Shown: positions 52,143 through 61,557, counted from the first letter of the stretch. The stretch is 64,000 bases of DNA from Oxalobacteraceae bacterium OTU3CAMAD1 (GCA_024123915.1 CP099650.1:5456001-5520000), one strand, 5' to 3'. Notes: generated by a model from the letters alone, not told the origin. Program-made: numbers and translations.

Positions 52143-53699
52143 ATGATGATAACCATGCCCACACTGTCCATGCGCATCGGATCCCTGGCCGCCTGCGCCG
52201 CGCTGCTGATCCTCGGCGGCTGCACCACGCCCTACCAGGCCCCCGCCACCTCGGCGGTCAAGCCGGACCAATTGGCCGGCGCCTTGAACCGCGTCAGCTG
52301 GGGCGTCAACCAGAGCACCTGGCAGCAGGCCGAAAAAGTCGGCTACGACACCTGGCTCGATCGGCAGCTGCATCCCTCCCCGGCCGTGCTGCCGCCGGCC
52401 GCGCAGGCACAGATCGACGCCATGACGATTACCCAAAAGCCGTTGCAGCAACTGATCCAGGAACTGGACCAGCAACGCAAGGACATCGACAAGATCACCG
52501 TCGACGACGACAAGAAGTCGGCCCAGCAGGCCTACCAGCAGGAGCTGAACCGCGTCGCCAAGGAAGCGGCGGCGCGCTCGCTGCTGCGCGACCTGTACTC
52601 GCCCAACCAGCTGCAGGAGCAGATGACGTGGTTCTGGATGAACCACTTCAGCGTCCACCAGGGCAAGAGCAATTTGCGCGTGCTGGTCGGCGACTACGAG
52701 GACAAGGCGGTGCGCCCGCACGCGCTGGGCAAGTTCCGCGACCTGCTGGCCGCCACCTTGCGCCATCCGGCCATGATCCGCTATCTGGACAACGAACAGA
52801 ACGCCGCCAACCGCATCAACGAGAATTACGCGCGCGAGCTGATGGAACTGCACACCTTGGGCGTGGACGGCGGCTACAGCCAGCGCGACGTGCAGGAACT
52901 GGCGCGCATCCTCACCGGCGTCGGCGTCAACCTGGGCACGGGCGAACCGAAGGTGAAGAAGGAGCTGCAGGCGCAGTACGTGCGGCAAGGCCTGTTCGAG
53001 TTCAATCCCAACCGCCACGATTACGGCGACAAGGAATTCCTCGGCCAGGCCGTCAAGGGGCGGGGCCTGGCGGAGGTCGACGAGGCGATCGACCGCCTGA
53101 GCCGCCACCCGGCCACGGCGCGCTTCATCAGCCGCAAGCTGGCGGTGTACTTCGTCGCCGACGAACCGCCGCCGGCGCTGGTCGAGCGCATGGCCGCGAC
53201 CTTCGCTTCCAGCGACGGCGACATCGCGGCGGTGCTGCGCACCATGTTCACCTCCGACGACTTCGCGCAGTCGCTGGGCCGAAAATTCAAGGACCCGGTG
53301 CACTATGTGGTGTCCGCGGTGCGCCTGACCTACGACGACAAGGTGATCCTCAACACCGGCCCGATGCTGTCGTGGCTCAACCGGATGGCCGAGCCGCTGT
53401 ACGGGCGCCAGACGCCGGACGGCTACCCGCTCACCGAATCCGGCTGGGCCAGTCCGGGCCAGATGACGACGCGCTTTGAAATCGCCAAGGCCATCGGCTC
53501 CGGCAACGCGGGCCTGTTCAAGACGGACGGCCCGCAGCCGACGGAGCGCGCCGCCTTCCCGCAGCTGGCCAACGCGCTGTACTACCACACCTTGCAAAAA
53601 AACCTGGGCCAGCCCACGCGCCAGGTGCTCGAACAGGCCACGTCGCCGCAGGAATGGAACACCTTCCTGTTGTCGTCGCCGGAGCTGATGCACCGCTGA
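52143..53699 (+). CDS. DUF1800 family lipoprotein
   Basis: A 518-residue protein. Starts at 52143, 52146 or 52155 are all possible; each gives a signal with the lipobox LILGGC, so the mature protein is a lipoprotein. DUF1800 hallmarks include LNRVSWGVN, EQMTWFWMNHFSVHQGK, the block INENYARELMELHTLGVDGGYSQRDVQELARILTG (in part) and SRKLAVYFVAD. The family is exported and almost always paired with a DUF1501 protein, as here. Biochemical function is unknown. Confidence 0.92.
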   Translation: MMITMPTLSMRIGSLAACAALLILGGCTTPYQAPATSAVKPDQLAGALNRVSWGVNQSTWQQAEKVGYDTWLDRQLHPSPAVLPPAAQAQIDAMTITQKPLQQLIQELDQQRKDIDKITVDDDKKSAQQAYQQELNRVAKEAAARSLLRDLYSPNQLQEQMTWFWMNHFSVHQGKSNLRVLVGDYEDKAVRPHALGKFRDLLAATLRHPAMIRYLDNEQNAANRINENYARELMELHTLGVDGGYSQRDVQELARILTGVGVNLGTGEPKVKKELQAQYVRQGLFEFNPNRHDYGDKEFLGQAVKGRGLAEVDEAIDRLSRHPATARFISRKLAVYFVADEPPPALVERMAATFASSDGDIAAVLRTMFTSDDFAQSLGRKFKDPVHYVVSAVRLTYDDKVILNTGPMLSWLNRMAEPLYGRQTPDGYPLTESGWASPGQMTTRFEIAKAIGSGNAGLFKTDGPQPTERAAFPQLANALYYHTLQKNLGQPTRQVLEQATSPQEWNTFLLSSPELMHR

Positions 53700-53713
53700 A
53701 GAGGAGACCCACG

Positions 53714-54901
53714 ATGAAACGCCGCACCCTGCTCCAGTCACTGGCCGCCCTGCCCGTCGCCACGATGGCCGGCAAGCTGTGGGCCGCGCCGGCTAGCAAG
53801 ACGCGGCTGCTGTTCGTCTTCATGCGCGGCGGCTACGACGCCACCAACCTGCTGGTGCCGATCTCCAGCCAGTTTTACTACCAGGCGCGGCCCAACATCG
53901 CGGTGCCCAAACCGGGCGACGACCTCAATGCGGCGCTGCCGGTCAACGCCGACTGGGGCCTGCACCCGGCGCTGCGCGAGACCATCCATCCGCTGTTCAC
54001 CATCGGCCAGGTGGCCTTCGTGCCGTTCGCCGGCACCGAGGACATCTCGCGCAGCCATTTCGAGACGCAGGACAGCATAGAACTGGGCCAGGCGCTGGAC
54101 GGCACGCGCGACTACCGCTCCGGCTTCCTGAACCGGCTGGCGACGACCCTGAACGCCGACCGGGCCAACGCCATCTCCTTCACCGACCAGCTGCCGCTGA
54201 TCATGCAGGGCGGCGCCCAGCTGCCCAACATGGCGCTTCGTTCGATCGGCAAACCCGGCGTGGACGCGCGCCAGGCGAAGATGATCGCCTCGATGTACGG
54301 CGACACCGCGCTGGCGCGGCAGGTGCGCGACGGCTTCGTGGTGCGCGAGGATGTGATGAAGGAGATGATCGGCGAGATGGACGCGGCCAACCGCAACGCC
54401 ATCACCGCCAAGGGCTTCGAGCTGGAGGCGCGCCGCATCGCCAAGCTGATGAAGGAGAAATACAATATCGGCTTTGTCGATGTCGGCGGCTGGGACACCC
54501 ACGTCGGCCAGGGCGGCGCCACCGGCTATCTGGCGCGCCGATTCGAGGAGCTGGGACGCGGCCTGGCCGCCTATGCGAAGGAAATGGGACCGGACTGGAA
54601 GGACACGGTGGTGGTCGTCGTCAGCGAATTCGGCCGCACCTTCCGCGAAAACGGCAACCGTGGCACCGACCATGGACACGGCAGCGTCTACTGGGTGCTG
54701 GGCGGCGGCGTCGCCGGCGGGCGGGTGCGCGGCGAACAGATACGGCTGGAGCAAAACACCTTGTTCCAGAACCGCGACTACCCGGTGCTCAACGAATACC
54801 GCGCCATGTTCGGCGGCCTGTTCGCGCGCATGTATGGCCTCGACGCGGGACAGGTGGAACGCATTTTCGGTACCAAAGGCCAGGACCTAGGCTTGATCTG
54901 A
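53714..54901 (+). CDS. DUF1501 family protein
   Basis: A 395-residue exported protein of the alkaline-phosphatase-like/sulfatase-like superfamily fold. The start at 53714 follows a GAGGAG site and gives a Tat-like or Sec signal (KRRTLLQSLAALPVATMAGKLWA). Conserved parts are LLFVFMRGGYDATNLLVP, RSHFETQDSIELG, VDVGGWDTHVGQGG and VVVVSEFGRTFRENGNRGTDHGHG (in part), with His/Asp residues suited to metal binding. It is 14 bp after the DUF1800 gene, and its 3' end overlaps the convergent GGDEF-EAL gene by 15 bp. Confidence 0.92.
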   Translation: MKRRTLLQSLAALPVATMAGKLWAAPASKTRLLFVFMRGGYDATNLLVPISSQFYYQARPNIAVPKPGDDLNAALPVNADWGLHPALRETIHPLFTIGQVAFVPFAGTEDISRSHFETQDSIELGQALDGTRDYRSGFLNRLATTLNADRANAISFTDQLPLIMQGGAQLPNMALRSIGKPGVDARQAKMIASMYGDTALARQVRDGFVVREDVMKEMIGEMDAANRNAITAKGFELEARRIAKLMKEKYNIGFVDVGGWDTHVGQGGATGYLARRFEELGRGLAAYAKEMGPDWKDTVVVVVSEFGRTFRENGNRGTDHGHGSVYWVLGGGVAGGRVRGEQIRLEQNTLFQNRDYPVLNEYRAMFGGLFARMYGLDAGQVERIFGTKGQDLGLI

Positions 54902-56623
54902 AGCGTCGGCGGCCAGCCACTCCGTCGCCTCGTCCGCCGACAGCGCGGGCGAATACAAATGTCCCTGGAACGCCCCGCAACCCAGCTGCTGAAGAAAGCC
55001 GGCCTGCTCCGGACTCTCCACGCCTTCGGCGATCACCCGCAAACGCAGGTCCTGCGCCAACTGGATGACGGTCCTGGCGACCGCGTTGGCGTCGGCGTTT
55101 TCCGGCACGCCGTGCAAAAAGCTCTTATCGAGCTTGATAGTCGTCACCGGCAGGATGCGCAGGTAACTGAGCGACGAATAACCGGTGCCGAAATCGTCGA
55201 GCGACAGCGGGAAGCCGCGCTCGCGCAAGCGGAAAATGATATTGCTGCCGCTGCGTTCGAGCTCGATCGCGTCGCGCTCGGTCAGCTCGATTTCGATATC
55301 CTGCGGCGCCAGCCGGGATTCGGCCAGCACCGCATCCAGATGTTGTTGATAGTCGGCGTCGCGCAGCTCCTCGGCGCAGGTGTTGACGCACACGCGCAGC
55401 TGCGTCGATCCCCCGTCGCGCCATTGCCGCAACTGCGCGCACGCTTGCCGCAGCACCCACGCGCCCAGGTCCGGCAGCAGGCCGATCTCCTGCGCCAGCC
55501 CGATCACATAGTCGACCGAATGCTGCGACAACTGGCCAGGCAGCCGCAGTAGCGCCTCCATCGCCACCGTGCGGCCGCTGGCCGCATCGACGATGGGCTG
55601 GTACGCCAGCCAGAACAACCTGCCGCTGACGACGCGTTTGAGTTCGCTGTGATCGGCGTTTTTGCGGTGCGCGATCTCGTCGAGCTCCCGCGTGTAATAG
55701 TGGAAGCAGTTGCGGCCGTCGTTCTTGGCGTGGTACATGGCCAGGTCGGCCTTCTTGAGCAGATGGTCCGGCGTGGTGGCGTCGACCGGACACACGGCGA
55801 TGCCGATGCTGGCGCTGATGCGGATGTCGCGCTCGTCGATCAGGAAGGGCTGCCTTAGCGACTCGAGCAGCTTTTCCGCCAGCGCCCCGCCCGAGGCCGG
55901 CGACGGCGCGTGCAGCTGCAGCATCGCGAACTCGTCGCCGCCGATACGGGCGATGAAATCGCTCTCGCGGCTGACGGCGCGGATGCGCTGCGCCACCTGC
56001 TGCAGCAAGTGGTCGCCGGCATGGTGGCCCATCAGGTCGTTGACCTCCTTGAACTGGTCGAGATCGATCATCAGCAACAGCAGCAGCTGGCCGGTGCGCC
56101 CGGCCAGCGCCACCATCTCGGCCCGGTGCGCGTCGAAGGCGGCGCGGTTGGCCAGGCCGGTCAGCACGTCGATCGACGCCAGCCGGTGGATCTCGTCCTG
56201 CGCCAGCTTGCGGTCGGTCACGTCGCGCAGGATCTTGAGGAAGCCGATGGGCGGGGCCTGCTCGGTGGCGCCCGGGATCGGCGTCAGGATGCCGTCGGCC
56301 CAGAATTGCGAGCGGTCCTTGCGCACGTGCCAGCGGTAATCGGTGGCGCGGCCGCACTCGGCCGCCGTGCGCCGCTCGAACTCCGGCTGGCCCAGCGCGA
56401 GGTCCTCGAAGGTGTAGATGGCGTCGAGGCTCTTGCCGATGATTTCCTCCGGCGCGAAGCCGAAGACCAGCTGCGCGCCGATATTCCAGCTCGTGACCAG
56501 CCCGCGCGGATCGACCGTGAAGATCGCGAAGTCGCGCACGTTCAGATAAATCTGCCGCAGCAGGATATCGGGAGCAAGCTCGGGTGCCAGGACGGCGGTC
56601 AGCGGAGGATTCATGGCGGGCAC
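54887..56623 (-). CDS. PAS-GGDEF-EAL c-di-GMP turnover protein, soluble
   Basis: A 578-residue cytosolic protein (start may be the second Met at 56614). A single PAS domain (about residues 20-145, IFTVDPRGLVTSWN) is followed by GGDEF (about 150-305, intact RIGGDEFAM) and EAL (about 330-575, with EALLRLPG, DDFGTGYSSLSYL, KLDKSF and AEGVE). Both enzyme motifs look complete. Unlike the membrane protein at 8253 it has no helices, so it senses a cytosolic signal. Its 3' end overlaps DUF1501. Confidence 0.93.
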   Translation of the reverse strand: MPAMNPPLTAVLAPELAPDILLRQIYLNVRDFAIFTVDPRGLVTSWNIGAQLVFGFAPEEIIGKSLDAIYTFEDLALGQPEFERRTAAECGRATDYRWHVRKDRSQFWADGILTPIPGATEQAPPIGFLKILRDVTDRKLAQDEIHRLASIDVLTGLANRAAFDAHRAEMVALAGRTGQLLLLLMIDLDQFKEVNDLMGHHAGDHLLQQVAQRIRAVSRESDFIARIGGDEFAMLQLHAPSPASGGALAEKLLESLRQPFLIDERDIRISASIGIAVCPVDATTPDHLLKKADLAMYHAKNDGRNCFHYYTRELDEIAHRKNADHSELKRVVSGRLFWLAYQPIVDAASGRTVAMEALLRLPGQLSQHSVDYVIGLAQEIGLLPDLGAWVLRQACAQLRQWRDGGSTQLRVCVNTCAEELRDADYQQHLDAVLAESRLAPQDIEIELTERDAIELERSGSNIIFRLRERGFPLSLDDFGTGYSSLSYLRILPVTTIKLDKSFLHGVPENADANAVARTVIQLAQDLRLRVIAEGVESPEQAGFLQQLGCGAFQGHLYSPALSADEATEWLAADASDQA

Positions 56624-56716
56624 CCGTCAAAACAGGTTTGACCGGCGGCAGGCGATTCGGTTCGGCGCCCGGTTTCGCCGCGTCGTTTCACCGTGTCGCC
56701 GCCGCTATCCCAGCCG

Positions 56717-57259
56717 CTATCCCAGCCGCACCCGCATCCGCTCCAGCGCCCGCATGAACAGCTCCGGCTCATCGGCCGCGCGCGCCAGCACCAGCGCGCC
56801 CTGGATGCCGCCGACGGCGTCCTCGGCCAGCTCGCGCGCCACCGCCGGCGTGCGCCCGCCCCGCTCCAGCGCCGACGCCAGCGCGTCGATCCACTCGGCG
56901 AAATATGCCTGCACCTTGACGGCGAAGCGGTCGCGTTCATGGCCGAGCGCGAACACGCCCACCAGGCACACCTTGCGGCCGGACAGGAAATAGCGCCCGA
57001 CCGCCGTGAACATGTCGGCCACGCCCCGCCCCGCGTCGTGGCGCTCGCGCAGCGGCTGGAACACCTGGTCGCGGAACCAGCCGTCGATGTTGGCCAGCAC
57101 CGCCTCGGCCATTTCCTCTTTACCGCCGGGGAAGAAATTGTAGATGCTGCCCTTGCCCAGCCCCGTGCCCTCGCTGATGCGCGCCAGGCTGGCGCCCTCG
57201 AAGCCATAGGTGCGGAATACTTCGGCCAGCTGCGGCACCATGTCGCCGCGCTCGCCCAT
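56717..57259 (-). CDS. TetR-family transcriptional regulator
   Basis: A 180-residue TetR repressor. The ATG at 57259 or a GTG at 57271 can serve as start; the longer frame overlaps the DUF1348 gene. The helix-turn-helix is FEGASLARISEGTGLGKGSIYNFFPGGKEEM (in part), the usual TetR form. It belongs with the TetR_C_33-like regulators of NTF2/efflux operons. It lies right after the DUF1348 gene, and the palindrome at 57756-57777 in front of that gene is the probable operator, giving autoregulation. Confidence 0.9.
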   Translation of the reverse strand: MGERGDMVPQLAEVFRTYGFEGASLARISEGTGLGKGSIYNFFPGGKEEMAEAVLANIDGWFRDQVFQPLRERHDAGRGVADMFTAVGRYFLSGRKVCLVGVFALGHERDRFAVKVQAYFAEWIDALASALERGGRTPAVARELAEDAVGGIQGALVLARAADEPELFMRALERMRVRLG

Positions 57260-57273
57260 TACGCGTGCCACGG

Positions 57274-57741
57274 TCAGAAACCCAGCTCGCTCAGGCTGGC
57301 GTGATCGGCCGGGCGCGGGCCGCTGGCGTCCCAGTGGAACTTGCGGTCGGCGGCCGCGATCGGCGCCTCGTTGATGCTTGCCAGGCGCAGTTGCATCAGG
57401 CCGTCGGGCGCGAATTCCCAGTTCTCGTTGCCGTAGGCGCGGTACCACTGGCCGGAATCGTCATGGTATTCGTAGGCGAAGCGCACCGCGATGCGGTTGC
57501 CTTCGAACGCCCACAGCTCCTTGATCAGGCGGTACTCCAGCTCGCGCGTCCACTTGCGCGTGAGCAGGCCGACGATGTCGGCGCGGCCGGTGACGAATTC
57601 GGCGCGGTTGCGCCATTGGCAATCTTCCGTGTAAGCCAGCGAAACTTTTTCCGGGTTGCGGGTGTTCCAGCCGTCTTCGGCCATGCGGACTTTCTGGATC
57701 GCGGTGTCGCGGGTGAAGGGAGGGAGCGGCGGACGTGTCAT
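57274..57741 (-). CDS. DUF1348/NTF2-like protein
   Basis: A 155-residue NTF2-fold protein of the DUF1348 family ([30 protein letters not shown], in part; [33 protein letters not shown]). Members are about this length and often occur next to TetR regulators, as here. Function is unknown; they may handle small reactive compounds. It leads the operon, behind the TetR-type palindrome. Confidence 0.9.
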   Translation of the reverse strand: MTRPPLPPFTRDTAIQKVRMAEDGWNTRNPEKVSLAYTEDCQWRNRAEFVTGRADIVGLLTRKWTRELEYRLIKELWAFEGNRIAVRFAYEYHDDSGQWYRAYGNENWEFAPDGLMQLRLASINEAPIAAADRKFHWDASGPRPADHASLSELGF

Positions 57742-57755
57742 GATGGGCTTTCGAT

Positions 57756-57777
57756 GGTTGTACCAAACGGTACAACC
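57756..57777. promoter_or_regulatory. TetR-type operator palindrome
   Basis: GGTTGTACC-AAAC-GGTACAACC is a perfect inverted repeat ending 14 bp upstream of the DUF1348 start, in the position of a promoter. The TetR gene in the same operon is the likely source of the ligand protein. Confidence 0.75.
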
Positions 57778-57810
57778 AGTCTACGACGTTGCCGATGTGA
57801 ATGCAAGCGA

Positions 57811-57894
57811 AACCCGCACGGCCCAGCGGGGTCGTACCCGTCGGGTACGACCCCTAAGTGGTATCGCGCGCGTCTCGTTGAACGCATGCGGGTT
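57811..57894. repeat. Nested palindromic repeat, family 2 copy C
   Basis: Outer arms AACCCGCA / TGCGGGTT enclose GGGGTCGTACCC-GTC-GGGTACGACCCC (57828-57854) and then a segment (CCCTAAGTGGTATCGCGCG and on) homologous to that of copy A at 12140-12170. It lies between the HTH gene stop and the DUF1348 promoter. Confidence 0.8.
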
Positions 57895-57899
57895 GGAAC

Positions 57900-58157
57900 T
57901 TAAGTAAACAGTTCGTTCGACAGTTGCAGGCCGTCGACGCTCAGCCGCACGGTGCCGGTGATGCCGCCCTCGTCCAGCCGCAGCTCGATCCAGCCCGCCT
58001 CCACCAGCATCAGCAATTGGCGCCGCAGCACGCTCATCGGGCGCTGGGCTTGCTTGCTCAGCTTGGCCAGCGAGCAGGGTTTGCCGGGGTGCTCCGCTTC
58101 GATCCGCCACAACGCTTCGAGCACGCCGATCAGGGCCGCCATCACTTCATCATCCAT
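57900..58157 (-). CDS. Small winged-helix protein next to the YdeP-type molybdoenzyme
   Basis: An 85-residue protein whose core (CSLAKLSKQAQRPMSVLRRQLLMLVEAGWIELRL) looks like a helix-turn-helix of the ArsR/MarR winged-helix kind, followed by a beta wing. It is divergent from the FdhF/YdeP oxidoreductase gene across 85 bp, so it is a good candidate for its regulator. The family is not one that I can name with certainty. Confidence 0.75.
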   Translation of the reverse strand: MDDEVMAALIGVLEALWRIEAEHPGKPCSLAKLSKQAQRPMSVLRRQLLMLVEAGWIELRLDEGGITGTVRLSVDGLQLSNELFT

Positions 58158-58242
58158 TTACCGCTATCCTTGATCTGTTCTCTGCCGATAATGTGATTCT
58201 GCACTATACTCTCGGAAATAAGCTATATTACCGGAAAGCAAC

Positions 58243-60564
58243 ATGCAAAAAGATAAACCCGAAGGCCACGTCGAACCGTACCACCACGCCGCAGGCGGCT
58301 GGGGCGCGCTGAAACAAGTGGCAATCAACCTGGTGCGCGAGAAGGTCAGCGGCGGCAACTACAAGACGCTGCTCAAGCAAAACCAGCCTGACGGGTTCGA
58401 CTGCCCCGGCTGCGCCTGGCCCGACCGCGAACACGCGTCGACCTTCGAGTTCTGCGAGAACGGCGTCAAGGCCGTCGCCGCCGAAGCCACCAGCAAGCGC
58501 GTCAAGCCGGCGTTCTTCGCCGCGCACACGGTCGCGGACCTGCTGCGCCAGTCCGACTACGAACTTGAACAGCATGGCCGCCTGACCGATCCGATGGTCT
58601 ACGACCGCGCCAGCGACAAATACCTGCCGATCGCCTGGGACGACGCCTTCGCGCTGATCGCCCGCCACCTGAAGGCCCTGCCCGATCCGAACCAGGCCGC
58701 GTTCTACACGTCCGGCCGCACCGGCAACGAGGCGGCCTTCCTGTTCCAGCTGTTCGTGCGCATGTACGGCACCAACAACTTCCCGGACTGCTCCAATATG
58801 TGCCACGAGCCGACCAGCCGGGGACTGCCGGGCACCGTCGGCATCGGCAAGGGCACGGTCACGCTGGAGGATTTCGAACACGCCGATACCTTGCTGATCT
58901 TCGGCCAGAATCCGGCCACCAACCACCCGCGCATGCTCGGTGAATTGCGCGACTGCGCCAAGCGCGGCGCACGCATCGTCTCCATCAATCCGCTGCGCGA
59001 GCGCGGGCTGGAACGCTTCACCAGCCCGGCCCACGCGCTGGAGATGCTGACCAATTCGAGCACCACCATCAGCACCATGTTCATCCAGCCGACATTGGGC
59101 GGCGACTTCGCGCTGATCAAGGCGCTGGCCAAGCGCCTGGTCGAACGCGACGACGAGGCCCTGGCCGCCGGCCAGGCCGGCCTGCTGGACCGTGACTTCA
59201 TCGCCGAACACACCAGCGGCTTCGAGGCGTTCGCGCAGGACCTGCGCGCCCAGGACTGGGACGAGCTGGTGGCCGAGTCGGGCGTGCCGCGCGCGCAGAT
59301 CGAGGAGCTGAGCGAGGTATACATCAACGGCAAGAACGTCATCTGCACCTGGGGCATGGGCCTGACCCAGCACAAGGGCGCGGTGGCGACGATCCAGATG
59401 CTGTCCAACCTGATGATGATGCGCGGGAATATCGGCCGCAAGGGCGCGGGCCTGTGCCCGGTGCGCGGCCACTCCAACGTGCAGGGCGACCGCACCATGG
59501 GCATCGAGGAAAAGCCGACCAAAGCCTTCCTCGACCGCATGCAAAAGGTCTTCGATTTCGAGCCGCCGCGCGAGCATGGCTACGACGTGGTCGAAAGCAT
59601 CCAGGCCATGCTTGACGGGAAAGTGAAAGTCTTCTTCGGCATGGGCGGCAATTTCGCCATGGCGACGCCGGACACGCCCCTCACCTTCGACGCGCTGCGC
59701 GCCTGCGACCTGACGGTGCACGTGGCCACCAAACTGAATCGCAGCCATCTGATCCTCGGCAAGGAAGCGTTGATCCTGCCGACCCTGGGCCGCACCGAGA
59801 TCGACATGCAAAACGGCGTGCCGCAGGGCGTGACGGTGGAGGACTCGATGAGCATGGTCCATCTGTCGTACGGCATGAACCAGCCGGCATCGGACAACCT
59901 GCTGTCGGAGACGGCGATCGTCGCGCGCATGGCGCACGCCACGCTGGGTAGCGACAAGATCGACTGGAACGCCTATGGCAGCGACTACGCCAGCATCCGC
60001 GACGCCGTCGCCAAGGTGTTCGACGACTTTTACGACTTCAATGCGCGCGTGGCCAAGCCGGGCGGATTCCATCTGAAGGTGGCCTCGCGCGAGCGCGAAT
60101 GGCGCACCGCCAGCGGCAAGGCGCAATTCGTGGTGCACGCGGTCGATACCGACACGCCGATCCACCGCGCCCGCGCCCTGCACGGCGAGCGTTTGATGGT
60201 CTTGATGACGGCGCGCTCGCACGACCAGTACAACACGACGATCTACGGCATGGACGACCGTTATCGCGGCGTGTTCGGATTGCGTCGGGTGTTGTTCATC
60301 AACAAGGAAGATCTGGCGATGCTGGGCATGAAGAATGGCCAGTACGTGGACATGGTCAGCGTGTGGGACGATGCAGTCGAACGCCGCGCCGAGCGTTTCG
60401 TGCTGGTGGAATATGACATCCCGCGCGGCTGCCTGGGCGCCTACTTCCCGGAGACGAACGGCTTGATCCCGCTGCACAGCACCGCCGACGGCGCCGGCAC
60501 GCCGACATCGAAATCGATACCGGTGTTGTTGTCGCTATCGGCGGACCAAACGCCTGCGGAGTAA
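58243..60564 (+). CDS. ydeP: FdhF/YdeP-family molybdopterin oxidoreductase
   Basis: A 773-residue cytosolic oxidoreductase related to formate dehydrogenase H. The N-terminal cysteines (DCPGCAWPDRE, then FEFCENG) suit one [4Fe-4S] cluster. The molybdenum-site region reads NMCHEPTSRGLPGTVGIGKGTV, where FdhF has selenocysteine; here no in-frame TGA is used. Further markers are DTLLIFGQNPATNHPRM and CPVRGHSNVQGDRTMGI. YdeP proteins are linked to acid tolerance in E. coli. The gene is convergent with fdhD (5 bp apart), which encodes the sulfur carrier needed to activate such enzymes. Confidence 0.92.
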   Translation: MQKDKPEGHVEPYHHAAGGWGALKQVAINLVREKVSGGNYKTLLKQNQPDGFDCPGCAWPDREHASTFEFCENGVKAVAAEATSKRVKPAFFAAHTVADLLRQSDYELEQHGRLTDPMVYDRASDKYLPIAWDDAFALIARHLKALPDPNQAAFYTSGRTGNEAAFLFQLFVRMYGTNNFPDCSNMCHEPTSRGLPGTVGIGKGTVTLEDFEHADTLLIFGQNPATNHPRMLGELRDCAKRGARIVSINPLRERGLERFTSPAHALEMLTNSSTTISTMFIQPTLGGDFALIKALAKRLVERDDEALAAGQAGLLDRDFIAEHTSGFEAFAQDLRAQDWDELVAESGVPRAQIEELSEVYINGKNVICTWGMGLTQHKGAVATIQMLSNLMMMRGNIGRKGAGLCPVRGHSNVQGDRTMGIEEKPTKAFLDRMQKVFDFEPPREHGYDVVESIQAMLDGKVKVFFGMGGNFAMATPDTPLTFDALRACDLTVHVATKLNRSHLILGKEALILPTLGRTEIDMQNGVPQGVTVEDSMSMVHLSYGMNQPASDNLLSETAIVARMAHATLGSDKIDWNAYGSDYASIRDAVAKVFDDFYDFNARVAKPGGFHLKVASREREWRTASGKAQFVVHAVDTDTPIHRARALHGERLMVLMTARSHDQYNTTIYGMDDRYRGVFGLRRVLFINKEDLAMLGMKNGQYVDMVSVWDDAVERRAERFVLVEYDIPRGCLGAYFPETNGLIPLHSTADGAGTPTSKSIPVLLSLSADQTPAE

Positions 60565-60569
60565 GCGCT

Positions 60570-61388
60570 TCAGGTGTACCCCACGCACCCATCCTGGCGG
60601 CAAAAACTCACCAATTTGATCCCGGCCTCGCTGGCGATATCGATCGCCAGCGTGCTGGGTGCGGAGATGGTCGCCAGCATCGGAATATTCATGCGCGCCG
60701 CCTTGCGCACCAGCTCATAGCTCGCGCGGCTCGACATGAAGACGAACCCACACCGCATGTCCACCCCGTCCAGCGCCAGATGGCCGATCAGTTTATCGAG
60801 CGCGTTGTGGCGTCCCACGTCCTCGCACACCTTCATCACCGCGCCATCGGCGTCGCACCACGCGGCGGCATGCACACCCCCGGTAGCCTTCATCAACTGC
60901 TGATGCGCGCCCAGCTCCGACGCCGCGCGCGCAATCGCGGGCGGCAGCGACACATCATCATGCAGCGCCGGCGCCGTGATGCGGGCCGGATTAAGGTCCA
61001 GCAGCTCCAGGCTCTCGATGCCGCAAACGCCGCAGCCGCTGCGGCCCGCCATGGAGCGGCGCTGCTGCTTGAGCTGAACGAAATTTTCCTGGGCGATGGT
61101 GATTTCAACTTCGAAGCTGCGCGCATGTTCGCGTAGTTCGATATCGTAGACGTGGGACGCTTGGGCGACCAGGCCCTCGGTGAGCGCGAAGCCTACGGCG
61201 AAAGACTGCAATTCGCGCGGCGTGACCATCATGACGGCATGCGAAATGCCATTGACGACCAGCGCCACCGGCAGTTCTTCGGCGACGCGGTCGGTGGTGC
61301 TGGAGGCGTCCTGCGGCGCGGTGCCGCGACGGCGCACCGCTGGGCGCAGCTGAAAGCCCGCGCGTTCTACTTCATCGTCCAATATCAT
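60570..61388 (-). CDS. fdhD: Formate dehydrogenase accessory sulfurtransferase FdhD
   Basis: A 272-residue protein that moves sulfur from a cysteine desulfurase to the molybdenum cofactor of formate-dehydrogenase-type enzymes. The catalytic CxxC is Cys119/Cys122 in RSGCGVCGIE. Other markers are EELPVALVVNGISHAVMM, CEDVGRHNALDKLIG and SSRASYELVRKAARM, all standard for FdhD. It faces the YdeP-like oxidoreductase end to end, and this pairing supports a shared function. Confidence 0.95.
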   Translation of the reverse strand: MILDDEVERAGFQLRPAVRRRGTAPQDASSTTDRVAEELPVALVVNGISHAVMMVTPRELQSFAVGFALTEGLVAQASHVYDIELREHARSFEVEITIAQENFVQLKQQRRSMAGRSGCGVCGIESLELLDLNPARITAPALHDDVSLPPAIARAASELGAHQQLMKATGGVHAAAWCDADGAVMKVCEDVGRHNALDKLIGHLALDGVDMRCGFVFMSSRASYELVRKAARMNIPMLATISAPSTLAIDIASEAGIKLVSFCRQDGCVGYT

Positions 61389-61443
61389 CGCCGCCGCCCC
61401 GCAAATAAACCATTTTACACGGGGCAGCGAGCTACCGTGGAGA

Positions 61444-61533
61444 CACGTAGGGCGGATTAGCGCGCAGCGCGTAATCCGCCATGAGCCGCCGACGGAGCTT
61501 GGCGGATTACGCTGCGCTAATCCGCCCTACGTG
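61444..61533. repeat. REP/BIME-like dispersed palindromic repeat, family 1 copy B
   Basis: A 90-bp element with the same terminal inverted 17-mers as copy A (CACGTAGGGCGGATTAG and complement) and two internal hairpins (GGCGGATTAGCGCG and its partner). It lies in the short space between fdhD and olsB. Confidence 0.85.
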
Positions 61534-61557
61534 TTTTAGATGAACGCCAGCGTCGCG

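Noticed and set aside
58800..58860. Possible selenocysteine codon in the formate-dehydrogenase-like gene
   Set aside because: The metal-site region has an ordinary Cys codon and the frame contains no internal TGA. YdeP-type proteins do not use selenocysteine.
58228..60477. 749-codon open frame opposite the YdeP-type gene
   Set aside because: Mirror frame of a long high-GC gene, no family signature.
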